Shown here in pieces: positions 51,922-61,296 of a stretch of DNA of 64,000 nt. The stretch's first letter is position 1, and every line of letters begins with the position of its first letter. The position numbers were made by a program, and so were the translations under genes. The DNA lies in the NCBI GenBank assembly GCA_045114175.1, contig JBGUJZ010000029.1, forward strand, positions 54,144 to 118,143, written 5' to 3'. This stretch comes from Cacconaster sp045114175. Lineage in GTDB: Bacteria > Bacteroidota > Bacteroidia > Bacteroidales > UBA932. A model generated the notes under the pieces. The model saw only the letters and a list, made by a program, of their open reading frames with translations. It had not been told where the DNA came from and ran no database searches.

Positions 51922-54351
51922 ATGAAACGTTTATTTGCAATTATTTCCGTGGCCCTCGCGCTCACCGCAATCTCCTGCGAGCGCATCGGTGAAAACCTTC
52001 AGAACGGGCCCGTGGTCATTACCGCATCAATAGACCAACAACTCACGCGCGTATCGTACGAAGAAAACGCCAGCCACAATCTGGTTCAGACCTGGGAGGT
52101 GGACGATGAACTTATTGGCGTTGATGACGAGTATAATCGCATTGTCATGCGCGTCACCTCTGTGGACGGCAACGGAGTCGCTACACTGGAACTCACCGAG
52201 GGAGATCTCCCCGCCACCGGGTCCATCCACATGTTGTATGGCTATGAGGATAACAATTGGCCCTCCTATTTGACGATCGGTAGTCAGTCGTTTGGCTCAG
52301 GCGAGAAGGTCCCCGCCCTTCTCACGGCAGATGCGGCAGTTTCCGGATCGTCCATCAACCTCACATTCACGAACCAGACGGCCATTCTGGGCATCAAGGG
52401 TTTCCATGGCCTTCCGGCCTATGCTGAGATTAAGAGGTTCTCGATATCCGACGTCTTCTCGCATGCCATCCTTTCAATCTCTGAAGGCATCACTACCATT
52501 GATGCCGTCGGCCACGGAGCGATTGTCCTGAGCAAGACTGGCTTCTGGGCCGCCGATGCAAGTGGCGAAGTAGACGACATCTTTTACGTGGCTGTATTCC
52601 CCAGTGATCAGGAATACCCCATCCGAATTCAGGCAGAACTGGAAGATGGATCTTTCTATTGCAATGACCTCGGCAACAAGACGATCGCGGCAGCCAAATA
52701 CTACTACATGAACAACAAGGAATTGAGACAGGCCGTTGCCTTTGTCGACTACGCTCCCTGTTATACCATTGAAGAGGCCTTTGCCACCGCCAGTGCAAGC
52801 GATGGTTGCACGCTGAAGCTCGTCTCCGACTGCACCGCTTCGGGCGATCTTTCTCTTACGAATACGAGTGGATTGATTGTCCTTGATCTAAACGGCCACA
52901 CGCTCGACATGAACGGGCATAGCCTGAATGTAGACGCTGCAGGAGGGCGTATTACGATTCAGGATTTGGGGGCCACTGCCGGAAACCTCTTGCAAACAGG
53001 TAGTAGCAGCTTATTGTATGTGACGAATGGCACCCTCACCATCCGGAGAGTCAGATGTGAGTGCAGTGCCGGTAGAATCTTAAGGATTGCAGGTGGCGAG
53101 GTCAACATCCAGGATGGAACGCACTTTGTCTGCGCTCAACCATCCCTCTACCTAATGTATGTGGAAAACGGCACCTTGAACATCGACGGCGGTGAGTTTG
53201 ACCACACTTCAGCTTCCGCCTTCCAGCACATTTACACTCAAACCGGAACGCCGACGATCAATATCACCGGCGGCGTCTTCAGAGGCGCACAGACCAGCTA
53301 TAACATGTTCGCCTTCACCACCGCGGCTGAGGTTAACATAGGCGGAGACGCTGTATTCATCAATACAGGCACACAGAACACCTTCAACTTCCAGCTTCCT
53401 GCGAATTCGAACAATGTACACATCACTGGAGGTTATTACACCAATTACAAGGCTTTCTACAGCAAGAATTCCAACGTTGTAACCCTCAGCGGCGGCTATT
53501 TCAGTAGTTCCTCCCTGACGGTCACCAACTGCTCCTACAAGGCCTCCCACAGCAATCGCAACGTCTATCCTTCCGTCAGCAAAGAGGGGTATACGTTTGG
53601 ATACCGGATCTCGCACAATAGCATGCAGCGCTGGGGCTTCACCATTGGAAACGGGGAAGTGGCCTATCCGGCTCAATACAACTGCAAGTACACTCCTTCC
53701 ACCACGACATGGGCATTCCAGTCCTCCTACGAAAACTACACCTCCGGTTATAATGCCGACGAAGTAAACCTCTTCACCTGGGGCTTGCCCTCGGAGTACA
53801 CCAATCCGGAGAGCACCACCGGCCGAACCGGACTCTTTGGCGGTCAAAGCCTGTCGGCCGCAGATGACTGGGGCAGTTTCATGCCGTCCGACGGACTCTT
53901 CACCCTCACCAAAGAGCAGTGGGACTATCTCCTCAACACCCGTAGCGCCTCCACGGTAAACGGGGTTGCCAACGCACGCTACATGAAATGCACCATCCAG
54001 GACAGCCCGGGCCTCCTGATCTTCCCGGACAACTTCACCTGGCCGGCCAACGCAGGCGCTGAAGCCACGGCATCGGGCATCAACGATCCGAATGCAAGCT
54101 TCAGCCTTACCTACTACCGCTCGCCCGCAGGTTATCTGATGGCAGCCGGCTGTATCTTCCTCCGCGCCGACGGCTACCGCAACGGCACCTCCGCATCCAA
54201 CTGCGGCACGGCAGGTTACTACTGGACTTCTACCTCATATTCCAGCGATCAGCCCTGGTACCTCTACTTCAACGCCTCCACCCTCACCCTGATGCACTCC
54301 GACGACTTGACGGTAGGCAAAGGCGCCGCAGTCCGCGTGTTCTCCAAGTAG
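51922..54351 (+). CDS. Surface lipoprotein: fimbrillin-like, beta-helix and FISUMP-type domains
   Basis: 809 residues from the ATG at 51922, with GGAGG 8 bp upstream. Lipobox LTAISC gives C19. About 25-270 resembles fimbrillin-like N-terminal domains (LTRVSYEENA, WEVDDELIG). About 280-560 has beta-helix repeats (LNIDGGEFDHTS, NITGGVFRGA, VTLSGGYF). About 620-809 ends YYWTSTSYSSDQPWYLYF and AVRVFSK, the pattern of the Fibrobacter succinogenes major paralogous domain. A frame upstream to 51844 overlaps the micro-ORF and is not preferred. Probably surface-exposed; binding partner unknown. Confidence 0.8.
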   Translation: MKRLFAIISVALALTAISCERIGENLQNGPVVITASIDQQLTRVSYEENASHNLVQTWEVDDELIGVDDEYNRIVMRVTSVDGNGVATLELTEGDLPATGSIHMLYGYEDNNWPSYLTIGSQSFGSGEKVPALLTADAAVSGSSINLTFTNQTAILGIKGFHGLPAYAEIKRFSISDVFSHAILSISEGITTIDAVGHGAIVLSKTGFWAADASGEVDDIFYVAVFPSDQEYPIRIQAELEDGSFYCNDLGNKTIAAAKYYYMNNKELRQAVAFVDYAPCYTIEEAFATASASDGCTLKLVSDCTASGDLSLTNTSGLIVLDLNGHTLDMNGHSLNVDAAGGRITIQDLGATAGNLLQTGSSSLLYVTNGTLTIRRVRCECSAGRILRIAGGEVNIQDGTHFVCAQPSLYLMYVENGTLNIDGGEFDHTSASAFQHIYTQTGTPTINITGGVFRGAQTSYNMFAFTTAAEVNIGGDAVFINTGTQNTFNFQLPANSNNVHITGGYYTNYKAFYSKNSNVVTLSGGYFSSSSLTVTNCSYKASHSNRNVYPSVSKEGYTFGYRISHNSMQRWGFTIGNGEVAYPAQYNCKYTPSTTTWAFQSSYENYTSGYNADEVNLFTWGLPSEYTNPESTTGRTGLFGGQSLSAADDWGSFMPSDGLFTLTKEQWDYLLNTRSASTVNGVANARYMKCTIQDSPGLLIFPDNFTWPANAGAEATASGINDPNASFSLTYYRSPAGYLMAAGCIFLRADGYRNGTSASNCGTAGYYWTSTSYSSDQPWYLYFNASTLTLMHSDDLTVGKGAAVRVFSK

Positions 54352-54370
54352 TTCCGCCCAGCGCCTCTAA

Positions 54371-54405
54371 AAAGAATGGCTGGCCCCACCGGGTCAGCCA
54401 TTTTA
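54371..54405 (+). terminator. Terminator after the surface lipoprotein gene
   Basis: AATGGCTG-GCCC pairs with GGGT-CAGCCATT, followed by TTTTA. The stem resembles those near 44.6 and 45.8 kb. Confidence 0.8.
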
Positions 54406-54454
54406 TGAAATGTCTGGCATCCGGCGTCAAGTTGTGTCACTTGCGAGATAGTTC

Positions 54455-54485
54455 TTGGAAATGAGGATTTCTTTTGCCATATTTG
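54455..54485 (+). promoter_or_regulatory. Promoter of the Fic/restriction region
   Basis: TTG at 54455-54457, a 20-bp spacer and CATATTTG at 54478-54485 (one mismatch to TAnnTTTG), 43 bp before the Fic ATG. Confidence 0.6.
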
Positions 54486-54527
54486 TGGGATGGAGGAAGG
54501 GGTAAAGAAATATCAAGAAAGGATGAT

Positions 54528-55706
54528 ATGAAAGACGGTTACATAGATTTTGACGAATACATCAGGCAGGGAGAGCCGGATAAGGAAGAAAAGGCGGCTC
54601 TTTGGCGGACCGCTATCGGCCTGCAGGCCGTTGACGGGCTGAAGACCTCTGAGTACTTGAAGGAGACAGCCCGCAAGCATATCGAGGGCGAGATTGATAT
54701 TGACCAGGCCCGGGAACTGATCAAGAGTTATTATCAGTCTAAGCAGTTGCGGGAACCGGACGATGGCCAGATGCAGGAGGCGGATAAGGTTTCGGCCAAC
54801 ATAACCAAGATTCTGTCCTCAGATGCACTGGATTTCAGCGCTCAAGGTATTATTGCCCTTCATCGCAGAATCTTTGAGGGAGTTTATAAACATGCCGGAA
54901 AGATTCGGGATTACGACATCACCAAGAAAGAGTGGGTGCTTGAATACGACACCGTCCGTTATCTGAACTGGGAAGATCTTCGTCGGGCGTTGGATTACGA
55001 CATAGACCAAGAGCGTAATTTCAGCTATAAGGGTATTTCGGCCGATGCACTCATTTCCCATATCTCTGCTTTTGTTTCAGGGATTTGGCAGATTCACGCT
55101 TTCTGTGAGGGTAATACACGCACGACGGCCGTGTTCACCATCCTCTACCTCAGGGATATCGGTTTCAGGGTGAATAATGACATGTTCGCCAATCACTCCT
55201 GGTATTTCCGCAATGCCCTGGTACGCGCGAACTACAGGAACGCCTTCAAAGGGATAGACTACAGTCCGATCTATCTGGAACGCTTCTTCCGTAATCTGCT
55301 CCTGGGTGAACAGTGGGACCTGCGTAACCGATATCTGCACATCAACCCCTCCCCGCAGTGGAGCGTACAGCCGAATCTTGCCGACCGGAATAACACCCCG
55401 CAAGTTCCCGACAAGCACCCGACAAGTACCCGACAAGCACCCGGCAAGTTGCGTACGGACAATCCATACATAACAAAGCTTATCCTGGCCATTGGAGTGC
55501 AGGAATTGTCCGTAAAAGAAATGCTCCCTGCACTTGCATTGAAGAATCGTGAGAACTTCCTGGATTTGTACCTTACGCCGGCCATGCAGGAAGGATTTGT
55601 CACGATGCTCTATCCGGACTCCCCTCGTCACCCGCGTCAGAAGTATCTGCTGACGGCAAAGGGGCAGGCACTCTTTTACGAATTGAAGAAAAACGAAGGA
55701 AAATGA
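54528..55706 (+). CDS. Fic family protein with N-terminal antitoxin-like helix
   Basis: 392 residues from the ATG at 54528 (GAAAGGA 6 bp upstream). The Fic motif is HAFCEGNTRTT with H190, a known variant of HxFx(D/E)GNGR found in this subfamily. Residues about 15-70 (GLQAVDGLKTSEYLKE, ARELIKSYY) resemble the antitoxin helix region fused to some Fic proteins; a consensus S/TxxxEG inhibitory motif is not clear. The C-terminal 100 residues look like a winged helix. Fic proteins transfer AMP or other groups to target proteins. It heads the AT-richer region with the type I restriction genes. Confidence 0.85.
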   Translation: MKDGYIDFDEYIRQGEPDKEEKAALWRTAIGLQAVDGLKTSEYLKETARKHIEGEIDIDQARELIKSYYQSKQLREPDDGQMQEADKVSANITKILSSDALDFSAQGIIALHRRIFEGVYKHAGKIRDYDITKKEWVLEYDTVRYLNWEDLRRALDYDIDQERNFSYKGISADALISHISAFVSGIWQIHAFCEGNTRTTAVFTILYLRDIGFRVNNDMFANHSWYFRNALVRANYRNAFKGIDYSPIYLERFFRNLLLGEQWDLRNRYLHINPSPQWSVQPNLADRNNTPQVPDKHPTSTRQAPGKLRTDNPYITKLILAIGVQELSVKEMLPALALKNRENFLDLYLTPAMQEGFVTMLYPDSPRHPRQKYLLTAKGQALFYELKKNEGK

Positions 55707-55751
55707 CGCGTTCACAGACCAACGGGCAGGACCAAGAGAAGGAATCAGGTA

Positions 55752-56192
55752 ATGAAAAGTAGGATAGCATATCTAATAACAATTATCGCTATCGCAGCAT
55801 CTCTTGCCTCCTGTTCGGGCGGTTTGAGCGGAGATCCCGCTGATGAATTTGTTGGCATTTATAAGGTTACCGTTTACTCTCAAGTCAAGTGGGGTAGCGA
55901 TGAGGGTTCTTTTGTTGACCACGGCACATTGCATATGACCAAAGTATCTACCAATAAGGTGAAGATTAGTGGCTTCTTCTCCACCTATGGTACAATTGCC
56001 TCGGGGAGCTGGATTTACTTCGACGACGTTCATACTTCCGATTCTGAGGGGTATATAGATGAGCAATACAACATAGCCCAGCTTAAAAACAATGTGCTAC
56101 AGTTCACGAGTCTTGGGACAGGAAAATTGAAATATAATGGGGTTCTTTATCCCTGGAAGCGATTATCTGAGTATACGGCAGTTAAACAGTGA
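55752..56192 (+). CDS. Small lipoprotein embedded in the restriction locus
   Basis: 146 residues. Lipobox AASLASC with C21. The mature part is beta-rich (FVGIYKVTVYSQVKWG, ISGFFSTYG), like small lipocalin-type lipoproteins, but I cannot assign a family. It lies 45 bp after the Fic gene and its stop is 5 bp before the hsdM ATG, so it appears part of the same transcript. An envelope lipoprotein is unexpected in a restriction operon. Confidence 0.7.
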   Translation: MKSRIAYLITIIAIAASLASCSGGLSGDPADEFVGIYKVTVYSQVKWGSDEGSFVDHGTLHMTKVSTNKVKISGFFSTYGTIASGSWIYFDDVHTSDSEGYIDEQYNIAQLKNNVLQFTSLGTGKLKYNGVLYPWKRLSEYTAVKQ

Positions 56193-56197
56193 GAGTT

Positions 56198-57688
56198 ATG
56201 GCAAAACAAGGCACCGTCAAGTCTATAGACTCCGTGTCAGACCTCTTCAATTTCTTGTTCGAGGCCTGCAATATTTTGCGCGGTCCAGTTTCGCAGGATA
56301 ATTTCAAGGATTATATCACTCCGATTCTATATTACAAGCGCATCAGTGACGTATATGACGAGGAAACCGAGGCTGCCCTTGAAGAAAGCGGCGGCGACCT
56401 TGAATACGCTTCCCTTCCTGAACAGCATCGCTTTGTTATTCCAGAAGGTTGTCGTTGGAGTGATGTCCGTGAGCGCACGGAAAATCTGGGTGCCGCCATC
56501 GTAGGTGCGATGCGTAAAATTGAGCTTGCTAATCCTGATACCCTATACGGAGTTCTTTCCACCTTTTCTGCCCAGAAATGGACGGACAAGAAGAATCTCT
56601 CAGATGGAAAGATTCGTGACCTGATCGAGCATCTCTCCAAGCGTAGACTTGGGAACAAGGATTACCCGGCCGATCTGATGGGCGATGCCTACGAAATCCT
56701 CCTCAAGCGATTTGCTGATGACAGTAAAGCTAAAGCCGGCGAGTTCTATACTCCCCGGCCGGTAGTTTCTCTTTTGGTTCGTATCCTTGATCCTCAACCT
56801 GGTGAGACCGTATATGATCCTGCTTGCGGTTCTGGCGGCATGCTTATCGAGGCGGTTCATCACATGCATCACGATAATCTCTGCTGTGGTAGCATCTTCG
56901 GTCAAGAAAAGAATGTGGTTAATGCCGCTATTGCCAAGATGAACCTATTCCTTCATGGAGCGTCTGACTTCAACATCATGCAGGGAGACACCCTTCGTAA
57001 TCCAAAGATTCTCTCCGGAGGCGAGTTGGCCACTTTTGATTGTGTGATAGCAAATCCTCCTTTCTCGCTCAAGAAATGGGGCGCTACAGAGTGGGCCAAC
57101 GATAAGTATGGCAGGAATATATGGGGCACACCATCTGACTCATGTGGCGACTTTGCTTGGATTCAGCACATGATTGCTTCCATGGCTCGCGGCAATAGCC
57201 GAATGGCTGTCGTTATGCCTCAAGGTGTTCTCTTCCGTGATGACGAAAAGGGTATCCGCGAGAAACTCATCAAATCAGACCTGATTGAGGCCGTTGTTAC
57301 GCTTGGCGATAAACTGTTCTATGGCACCGGCCTTTCGCCGTGCTTCCTTATTTTGCGCCGTCTTAAGACAGCCGAGCATTCGTCACGTATCCTAATGATT
57401 GATGGTTCAAAGATTCTCACACCCAAGCGTGCGCAGAATATACTTGCGCCAGAAGATGTTGACAAGCTTTATAGTTTATTCACAGGATACAGTGACATTG
57501 AAGACTTCTCGAGGGTGGTAACCATCAAAGAGGTTGAGGAGAAAGACTGGAACCTTTCCCCGAACAGGTACATCAATTATCACAAAGAAGACGTTCGACC
57601 GTATTCGGATGTCCTTCATGAGTTCAAGGATGCTCTCAGAGCCGTTCAAGAAGCCGAGACTGCATTCCGTAACACGTTAAACAGTTAG
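56198..57688 (+). CDS. hsdM: Type I restriction-modification methyltransferase subunit, copy 1
   Basis: 496 residues from the ATG at 56198 (a GTG at 56189 overlaps the lipoprotein stop). The N-terminal helical domain (about 10-130) is of HsdM_N type. The SAM site is DPACGSGGM (207-215) and the catalytic motif NPPF (286-289), typical of N6-adenine methylation. It is followed 4 bp later by a second full hsdM. Together with HsdS they methylate host DNA at the recognition site. Confidence 0.93.
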   Translation: MAKQGTVKSIDSVSDLFNFLFEACNILRGPVSQDNFKDYITPILYYKRISDVYDEETEAALEESGGDLEYASLPEQHRFVIPEGCRWSDVRERTENLGAAIVGAMRKIELANPDTLYGVLSTFSAQKWTDKKNLSDGKIRDLIEHLSKRRLGNKDYPADLMGDAYEILLKRFADDSKAKAGEFYTPRPVVSLLVRILDPQPGETVYDPACGSGGMLIEAVHHMHHDNLCCGSIFGQEKNVVNAAIAKMNLFLHGASDFNIMQGDTLRNPKILSGGELATFDCVIANPPFSLKKWGATEWANDKYGRNIWGTPSDSCGDFAWIQHMIASMARGNSRMAVVMPQGVLFRDDEKGIREKLIKSDLIEAVVTLGDKLFYGTGLSPCFLILRRLKTAEHSSRILMIDGSKILTPKRAQNILAPEDVDKLYSLFTGYSDIEDFSRVVTIKEVEEKDWNLSPNRYINYHKEDVRPYSDVLHEFKDALRAVQEAETAFRNTLNS

Positions 57689-57692
57689 AGAT

Positions 57693-59237
57693 ATGGCATA
57701 CAATACACGATCTCTAGTATCTGGATATCGCCTTCCTGGCGAGCCTATCTCACTGGACGAGATGAAATCTTTCCTGTGGGGGGCAGCTACACGCCTTCGT
57801 GGGCAAATTGATGCCGCAGGCTACAAAGAGTATATTTTCCCGCTTTTGTTCTTTAAGCGCATCAGTGATGTATATGACGAGCAATACAAAGGCTTCCTGA
57901 TGGAGGGTGGCGAGGAATATGCTGGTATACAGGCAGAAGACTTGGTTATCAAGATTCCCGTCGGGGCCCATTGGGATGATGTCCGCGAAGTGACCGAGAA
58001 CGTTGGACAGAGGCTCGTGGAGGCCTTTATCGCTATAGAACAAGCGAATCCTGGCGAGGAGGTTGATGGACGAATTGTTGGCGGTTTGGATGGCATTTTT
58101 GGCCCCAAGGACGGATGGACCAACAAATCAAAAATGCCAGACAGCATTATCACGTCGCTTATTGAAGACTTTTCGAGATACGACCTCTCTATTGAGTCCT
58201 GCCCTGCAGATGAAATGGGCCAGGCATACGAGTATCTGGTTGGTAAATTTGCTGATGATGCCGGCAACACAGCACAGGAGTTCTATACTAACCGTACAGT
58301 AGTAACATTGATGGCTGATATTCTACAGCCTAAGCCTGATGAGAGTATTTATGATCCCACTTGCGGTTCTGGAGGTATGCTTATAAAGTGCCTCAACTAT
58401 CTTCGTGATAAGGAACAGCCCTGGCAGGGTGTAAAGGTCTTCGGGCAGGAGATCAATGCGCTGACGGCTTCTATTGCAAGGATGAATTTGTACCTCAATG
58501 GCGTTGAGGATTTTTCTATTGTCAGGGAAGATACACTTACTCATCCGGCATTTGTTGATGGGAGCCGTTTACGTAAGTTTGATGTTGTCCTTGCGAATCC
58601 GCCCTATTCCATCAAACAATGGAATCGAGATGCTTTCGCTCACGATCGCTGGGGTCGTAATATGTTTGGCACTCCGCCACAAGGAAGGGCCGATTATGCT
58701 TTTATCCAGCATATCATTGCTTCGATGGATGATAAAACAGGTCGTTGTGCAATTCTGCTCCCCCACGGAGTTTTATTCAGAGATGAAGAAAGTGATATCC
58801 GGAGCAAGCTTGTTCAAAGCGACTTGGTGGATTGTATCATTGGTCTTGGTCCAAATCTCTTCTACAATTCTCCAATGGAGGCGTGTATTATCATCTGCAA
58901 TAAGAACAAGCCCATCGAAAGAAAGGAGAAGATACTAATGATTAATGCAATCTCCGATGTGGTTAGGAGAAATGGGGAGAGTTATCTTACTGATAAGCAT
59001 ATTGCAAAGATTTCCGGTTGCTATCACAATACAACTGAGCTGCCTGGTTATAGTAAGTTGGTTTCTAATAACGAAATTGCAGACAAAGACTATAATTTGA
59101 ACATTTCTTTATATGCATACGAGGCAAGGTTCTCAAGTAAAGAATCTGTTTCTTTCCCGGAAGCTTATGACGAATGGGACAATGTTCATAATAAGGCGAT
59201 GTCAACTCTGGAACAATTAACCGACATGATTTCTTAA
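57693..59237 (+). CDS. hsdM: Type I restriction-modification methyltransferase subunit, copy 2
   Basis: 514 residues. The HsdM_N domain (about 20-160) is followed by DPTCGSGGM (221-229) and NPPY (302-305), so it too looks catalytically complete. It is clearly a divergent paralogue of copy 1 and not a recent duplicate: both carry FKRISDVYDE/YKRISDVYDE in the N-terminal domain but differ widely elsewhere. The natural reading is a heterodimeric methyltransferase. It lies 5 bp upstream of hsdS. Confidence 0.93.
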   Translation: MAYNTRSLVSGYRLPGEPISLDEMKSFLWGAATRLRGQIDAAGYKEYIFPLLFFKRISDVYDEQYKGFLMEGGEEYAGIQAEDLVIKIPVGAHWDDVREVTENVGQRLVEAFIAIEQANPGEEVDGRIVGGLDGIFGPKDGWTNKSKMPDSIITSLIEDFSRYDLSIESCPADEMGQAYEYLVGKFADDAGNTAQEFYTNRTVVTLMADILQPKPDESIYDPTCGSGGMLIKCLNYLRDKEQPWQGVKVFGQEINALTASIARMNLYLNGVEDFSIVREDTLTHPAFVDGSRLRKFDVVLANPPYSIKQWNRDAFAHDRWGRNMFGTPPQGRADYAFIQHIIASMDDKTGRCAILLPHGVLFRDEESDIRSKLVQSDLVDCIIGLGPNLFYNSPMEACIIICNKNKPIERKEKILMINAISDVVRRNGESYLTDKHIAKISGCYHNTTELPGYSKLVSNNEIADKDYNLNISLYAYEARFSSKESVSFPEAYDEWDNVHNKAMSTLEQLTDMIS

Positions 59238-59242
59238 TTCTT

Positions 59243-60271
59243 ATGGCAGTAGTTAAATTAGGCTCAGTTGCAAAAGAGTGCCGCCAGAATTGGACGGGCC
59301 CTAAGGAGGGCGTCCCTATTGTCGGTCTAGAGCACTTAACTCCTGAAGAGATAACGCTTTCTTCTTGGGATCACGATACCGATAATACTTTTTCTAAGAA
59401 ATTTGAGAAGGGGCAAGTCCTTTTGGGTAGAAGAAGAGTCTATCTTAAAAAGGCAGTTATTGCACCTTTTGATGGCATTTGTTCTGGTGATATTACAGTC
59501 ATTGAAGCCATACCCGGTAAAATCGTTCCACAACTTCTTCCCTTTATCATTCAGAATGATAAGTTCTTTGATTATGCCATGCAGGGTTCTGCCGGTTCGC
59601 TTTCTCCTCGCGTCAAATGGGAGCACCTCAAGGATTATGAGTTTGATATCCCCGACATCTCTGCTCAGCATACCCTTGCAGACAAACTGTGGGCAGCATA
59701 TCGTCTAAAACAATCATATCAATCGCTGATTGATGCCACCGGTGAAATGGTGAAATCCCGATTTTTCTCTCAGTTTAGGAAATTACCCTTTGACCATAGA
59801 TGGAAAGATGTGCTGACCATTATCAACGGGAAAGCATACGGCGAGGATTATAAGGATGCTGGTACATATCCAATCTGTGGTAGTGGTGGCATAATGGGAT
59901 ATGGCGAGAAAAAGATGTGCCATCATGATACAATCATTCTGGGCCGTAAAGGAAATATTGACAAGCCTATCTATATGACTGAGGATTACTGGATTGTTGA
60001 TACTGCTTTCTGTCTAAGTGCTGACACGGAACTGATCCATCCAGTATATCTTTACTATTGGTGCAAACAGTTTGATTTTCAGAAATTGAACAAGCAAGCT
60101 GTCCTTCCAAGCCTTACTCGCTCAGATCTGGAGCAGATAGATATTCAGGTGCCTAATATGGCTGAGCAATTAGCTTTTGTTGAGGTTGTACAACAGGCAG
60201 ATAAATCAAAATTTGAACTTGAGCAAGCCATAGATAAGATTGACAAGGTAATGCGGTCATTAATCGGGTGA
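59243..60271 (+). CDS. hsdS: Type I restriction specificity subunit, HsdS1
   Basis: 342 residues with two target recognition domains (about 1-135 and 185-310), a central conserved helix (about 142-178: TLADKLWAAYRLKQSYQ then MVKSRFFSQF) and a C-terminal conserved helix (AEQLAFVEVVQQADKSKFEL...). This two-TRD layout sets the bipartite DNA target. Its stop overlaps the recombinase GTG start by 4 bp. Confidence 0.9.
   Translation: MAVVKLGSVAKECRQNWTGPKEGVPIVGLEHLTPEEITLSSWDHDTDNTFSKKFEKGQVLLGRRRVYLKKAVIAPFDGICSGDITVIEAIPGKIVPQLLPFIIQNDKFFDYAMQGSAGSLSPRVKWEHLKDYEFDIPDISAQHTLADKLWAAYRLKQSYQSLIDATGEMVKSRFFSQFRKLPFDHRWKDVLTIINGKAYGEDYKDAGTYPICGSGGIMGYGEKKMCHHDTIILGRKGNIDKPIYMTEDYWIVDTAFCLSADTELIHPVYLYYWCKQFDFQKLNKQAVLPSLTRSDLEQIDIQVPNMAEQLAFVEVVQQADKSKFELEQAIDKIDKVMRSLIG
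60196..60212 (+). repeat. hsdS repeat type 1, copy a
   Basis: GGCAGATAAATCAAAAT, encoding ADKSK in the C-terminal helix of HsdS1. One mismatch to copies b and c. Confidence 0.7.
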
Positions 60272-61293
60272 ACGAATGGCTAACTTTGCCGAAAAGCTTA
60301 TTCGACATGGTAGCCAAATTGATAAACGAAATCCTTGGGGCGATGGAATCGTCGCTGTCAAGCAGCCAGCAGGAACGGCTGAAAAGTGTCCTGCAACAGA
60401 CCTTTGAGAAGGTCGAGTTCATTGAAAAGACTGAATCCGACACCGAGAACGAGGACTTCTCTGTCATAAAGACCTTCCTTGCCGCGAAACGCGTGGAAGG
60501 CTGTTCCGAAAAGTCGATGCACTATTATGAGAGCACAATTCGGAACGCCCTGGAGACCATCAGGAAGGGAGTAAAAGATATTTCTACAGATGATCTCCGG
60601 CATTACCTGGATGATTACCAGCAGCGGAGTGGTGCCAGTAGAGTGACGGTGGATAACATTCGCAGAATTCTGTCAAGCTTCTTCGCCTGGCTGGAAGAGG
60701 AATTCTACATTGTAAAAAGCCCGGTACGTCGGATTCACAAAGTGAAGACTGGCAAGGTCGTGAAGGAGACCTACACGGATGAGGCGCTGGAACTGATGCG
60801 AGACTCTTGCGACAATGCTCGCGACCTGGCCATAATTGACATCCTCTCCTCAACTGGTATGCGTGTTGGGGAATTGGTGAAATTGAACCGTAATGACATT
60901 GACTTCCAGAATCGGGAGTGCATTGTCACCGGGAAAGGAAACAAGCAGCGGATAGTGTACTTTGATGCACGGACCAAGATCCATCTTCAAAACTATCTGC
61001 GTGAAAGGAAAGATAACAACGAAGCTCTATTTGTGACACTGTTGGCTCCATACAACAGATTGCAGATAAGCGGAGTAGAAATAAGATTACGGCACATAGG
61101 TAAAGACTTGAATATGACCAAGGTGCATCCACATAAGTTCAGAAGAACATTGGCAACAATGGCCATCGACAAAGGTATGCCCATCGAGCAGGTACAGCAC
61201 TTGCTCGGTCATCAGAGTCTTGACACCACCCTCCAGTACGCGATGGTTAACCAGGCCAATGTAAAAATGTCTCACCGCAAATTCATTGGCTAA
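60268..61293 (+). CDS. Tyrosine recombinase between two hsdS genes
   Basis: 341 residues. A core-binding domain (about 62-150: KTFLAAKRVEGCS) precedes the catalytic domain with R199 (STGMRVGE), K223 (VTGKGNK), H289 and R292 (HPHKFRRT), H315 (LLGHQS) and Y324, the full active site of Xer-like recombinases. Start is GTG at 60268, overlapping the hsdS1 stop; ATG at 60307 is an alternative. Recombinases placed like this usually rearrange hsdS genes and change specificity. The lack of a phage or plasmid context makes that the best reading. Confidence 0.88.
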   Translation: MNEWLTLPKSLFDMVAKLINEILGAMESSLSSSQQERLKSVLQQTFEKVEFIEKTESDTENEDFSVIKTFLAAKRVEGCSEKSMHYYESTIRNALETIRKGVKDISTDDLRHYLDDYQQRSGASRVTVDNIRRILSSFFAWLEEEFYIVKSPVRRIHKVKTGKVVKETYTDEALELMRDSCDNARDLAIIDILSSTGMRVGELVKLNRNDIDFQNRECIVTGKGNKQRIVYFDARTKIHLQNYLRERKDNNEALFVTLLAPYNRLQISGVEIRLRHIGKDLNMTKVHPHKFRRTLATMAIDKGMPIEQVQHLLGHQSLDTTLQYAMVNQANVKMSHRKFIG

Positions 61294-61296
61294 GAT

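Noticed and set aside
55704..55763. 19-codon frame between Fic and the lipoprotein gene
   Set aside because: Too short, overlaps both neighbours and has no paralogue in the window.
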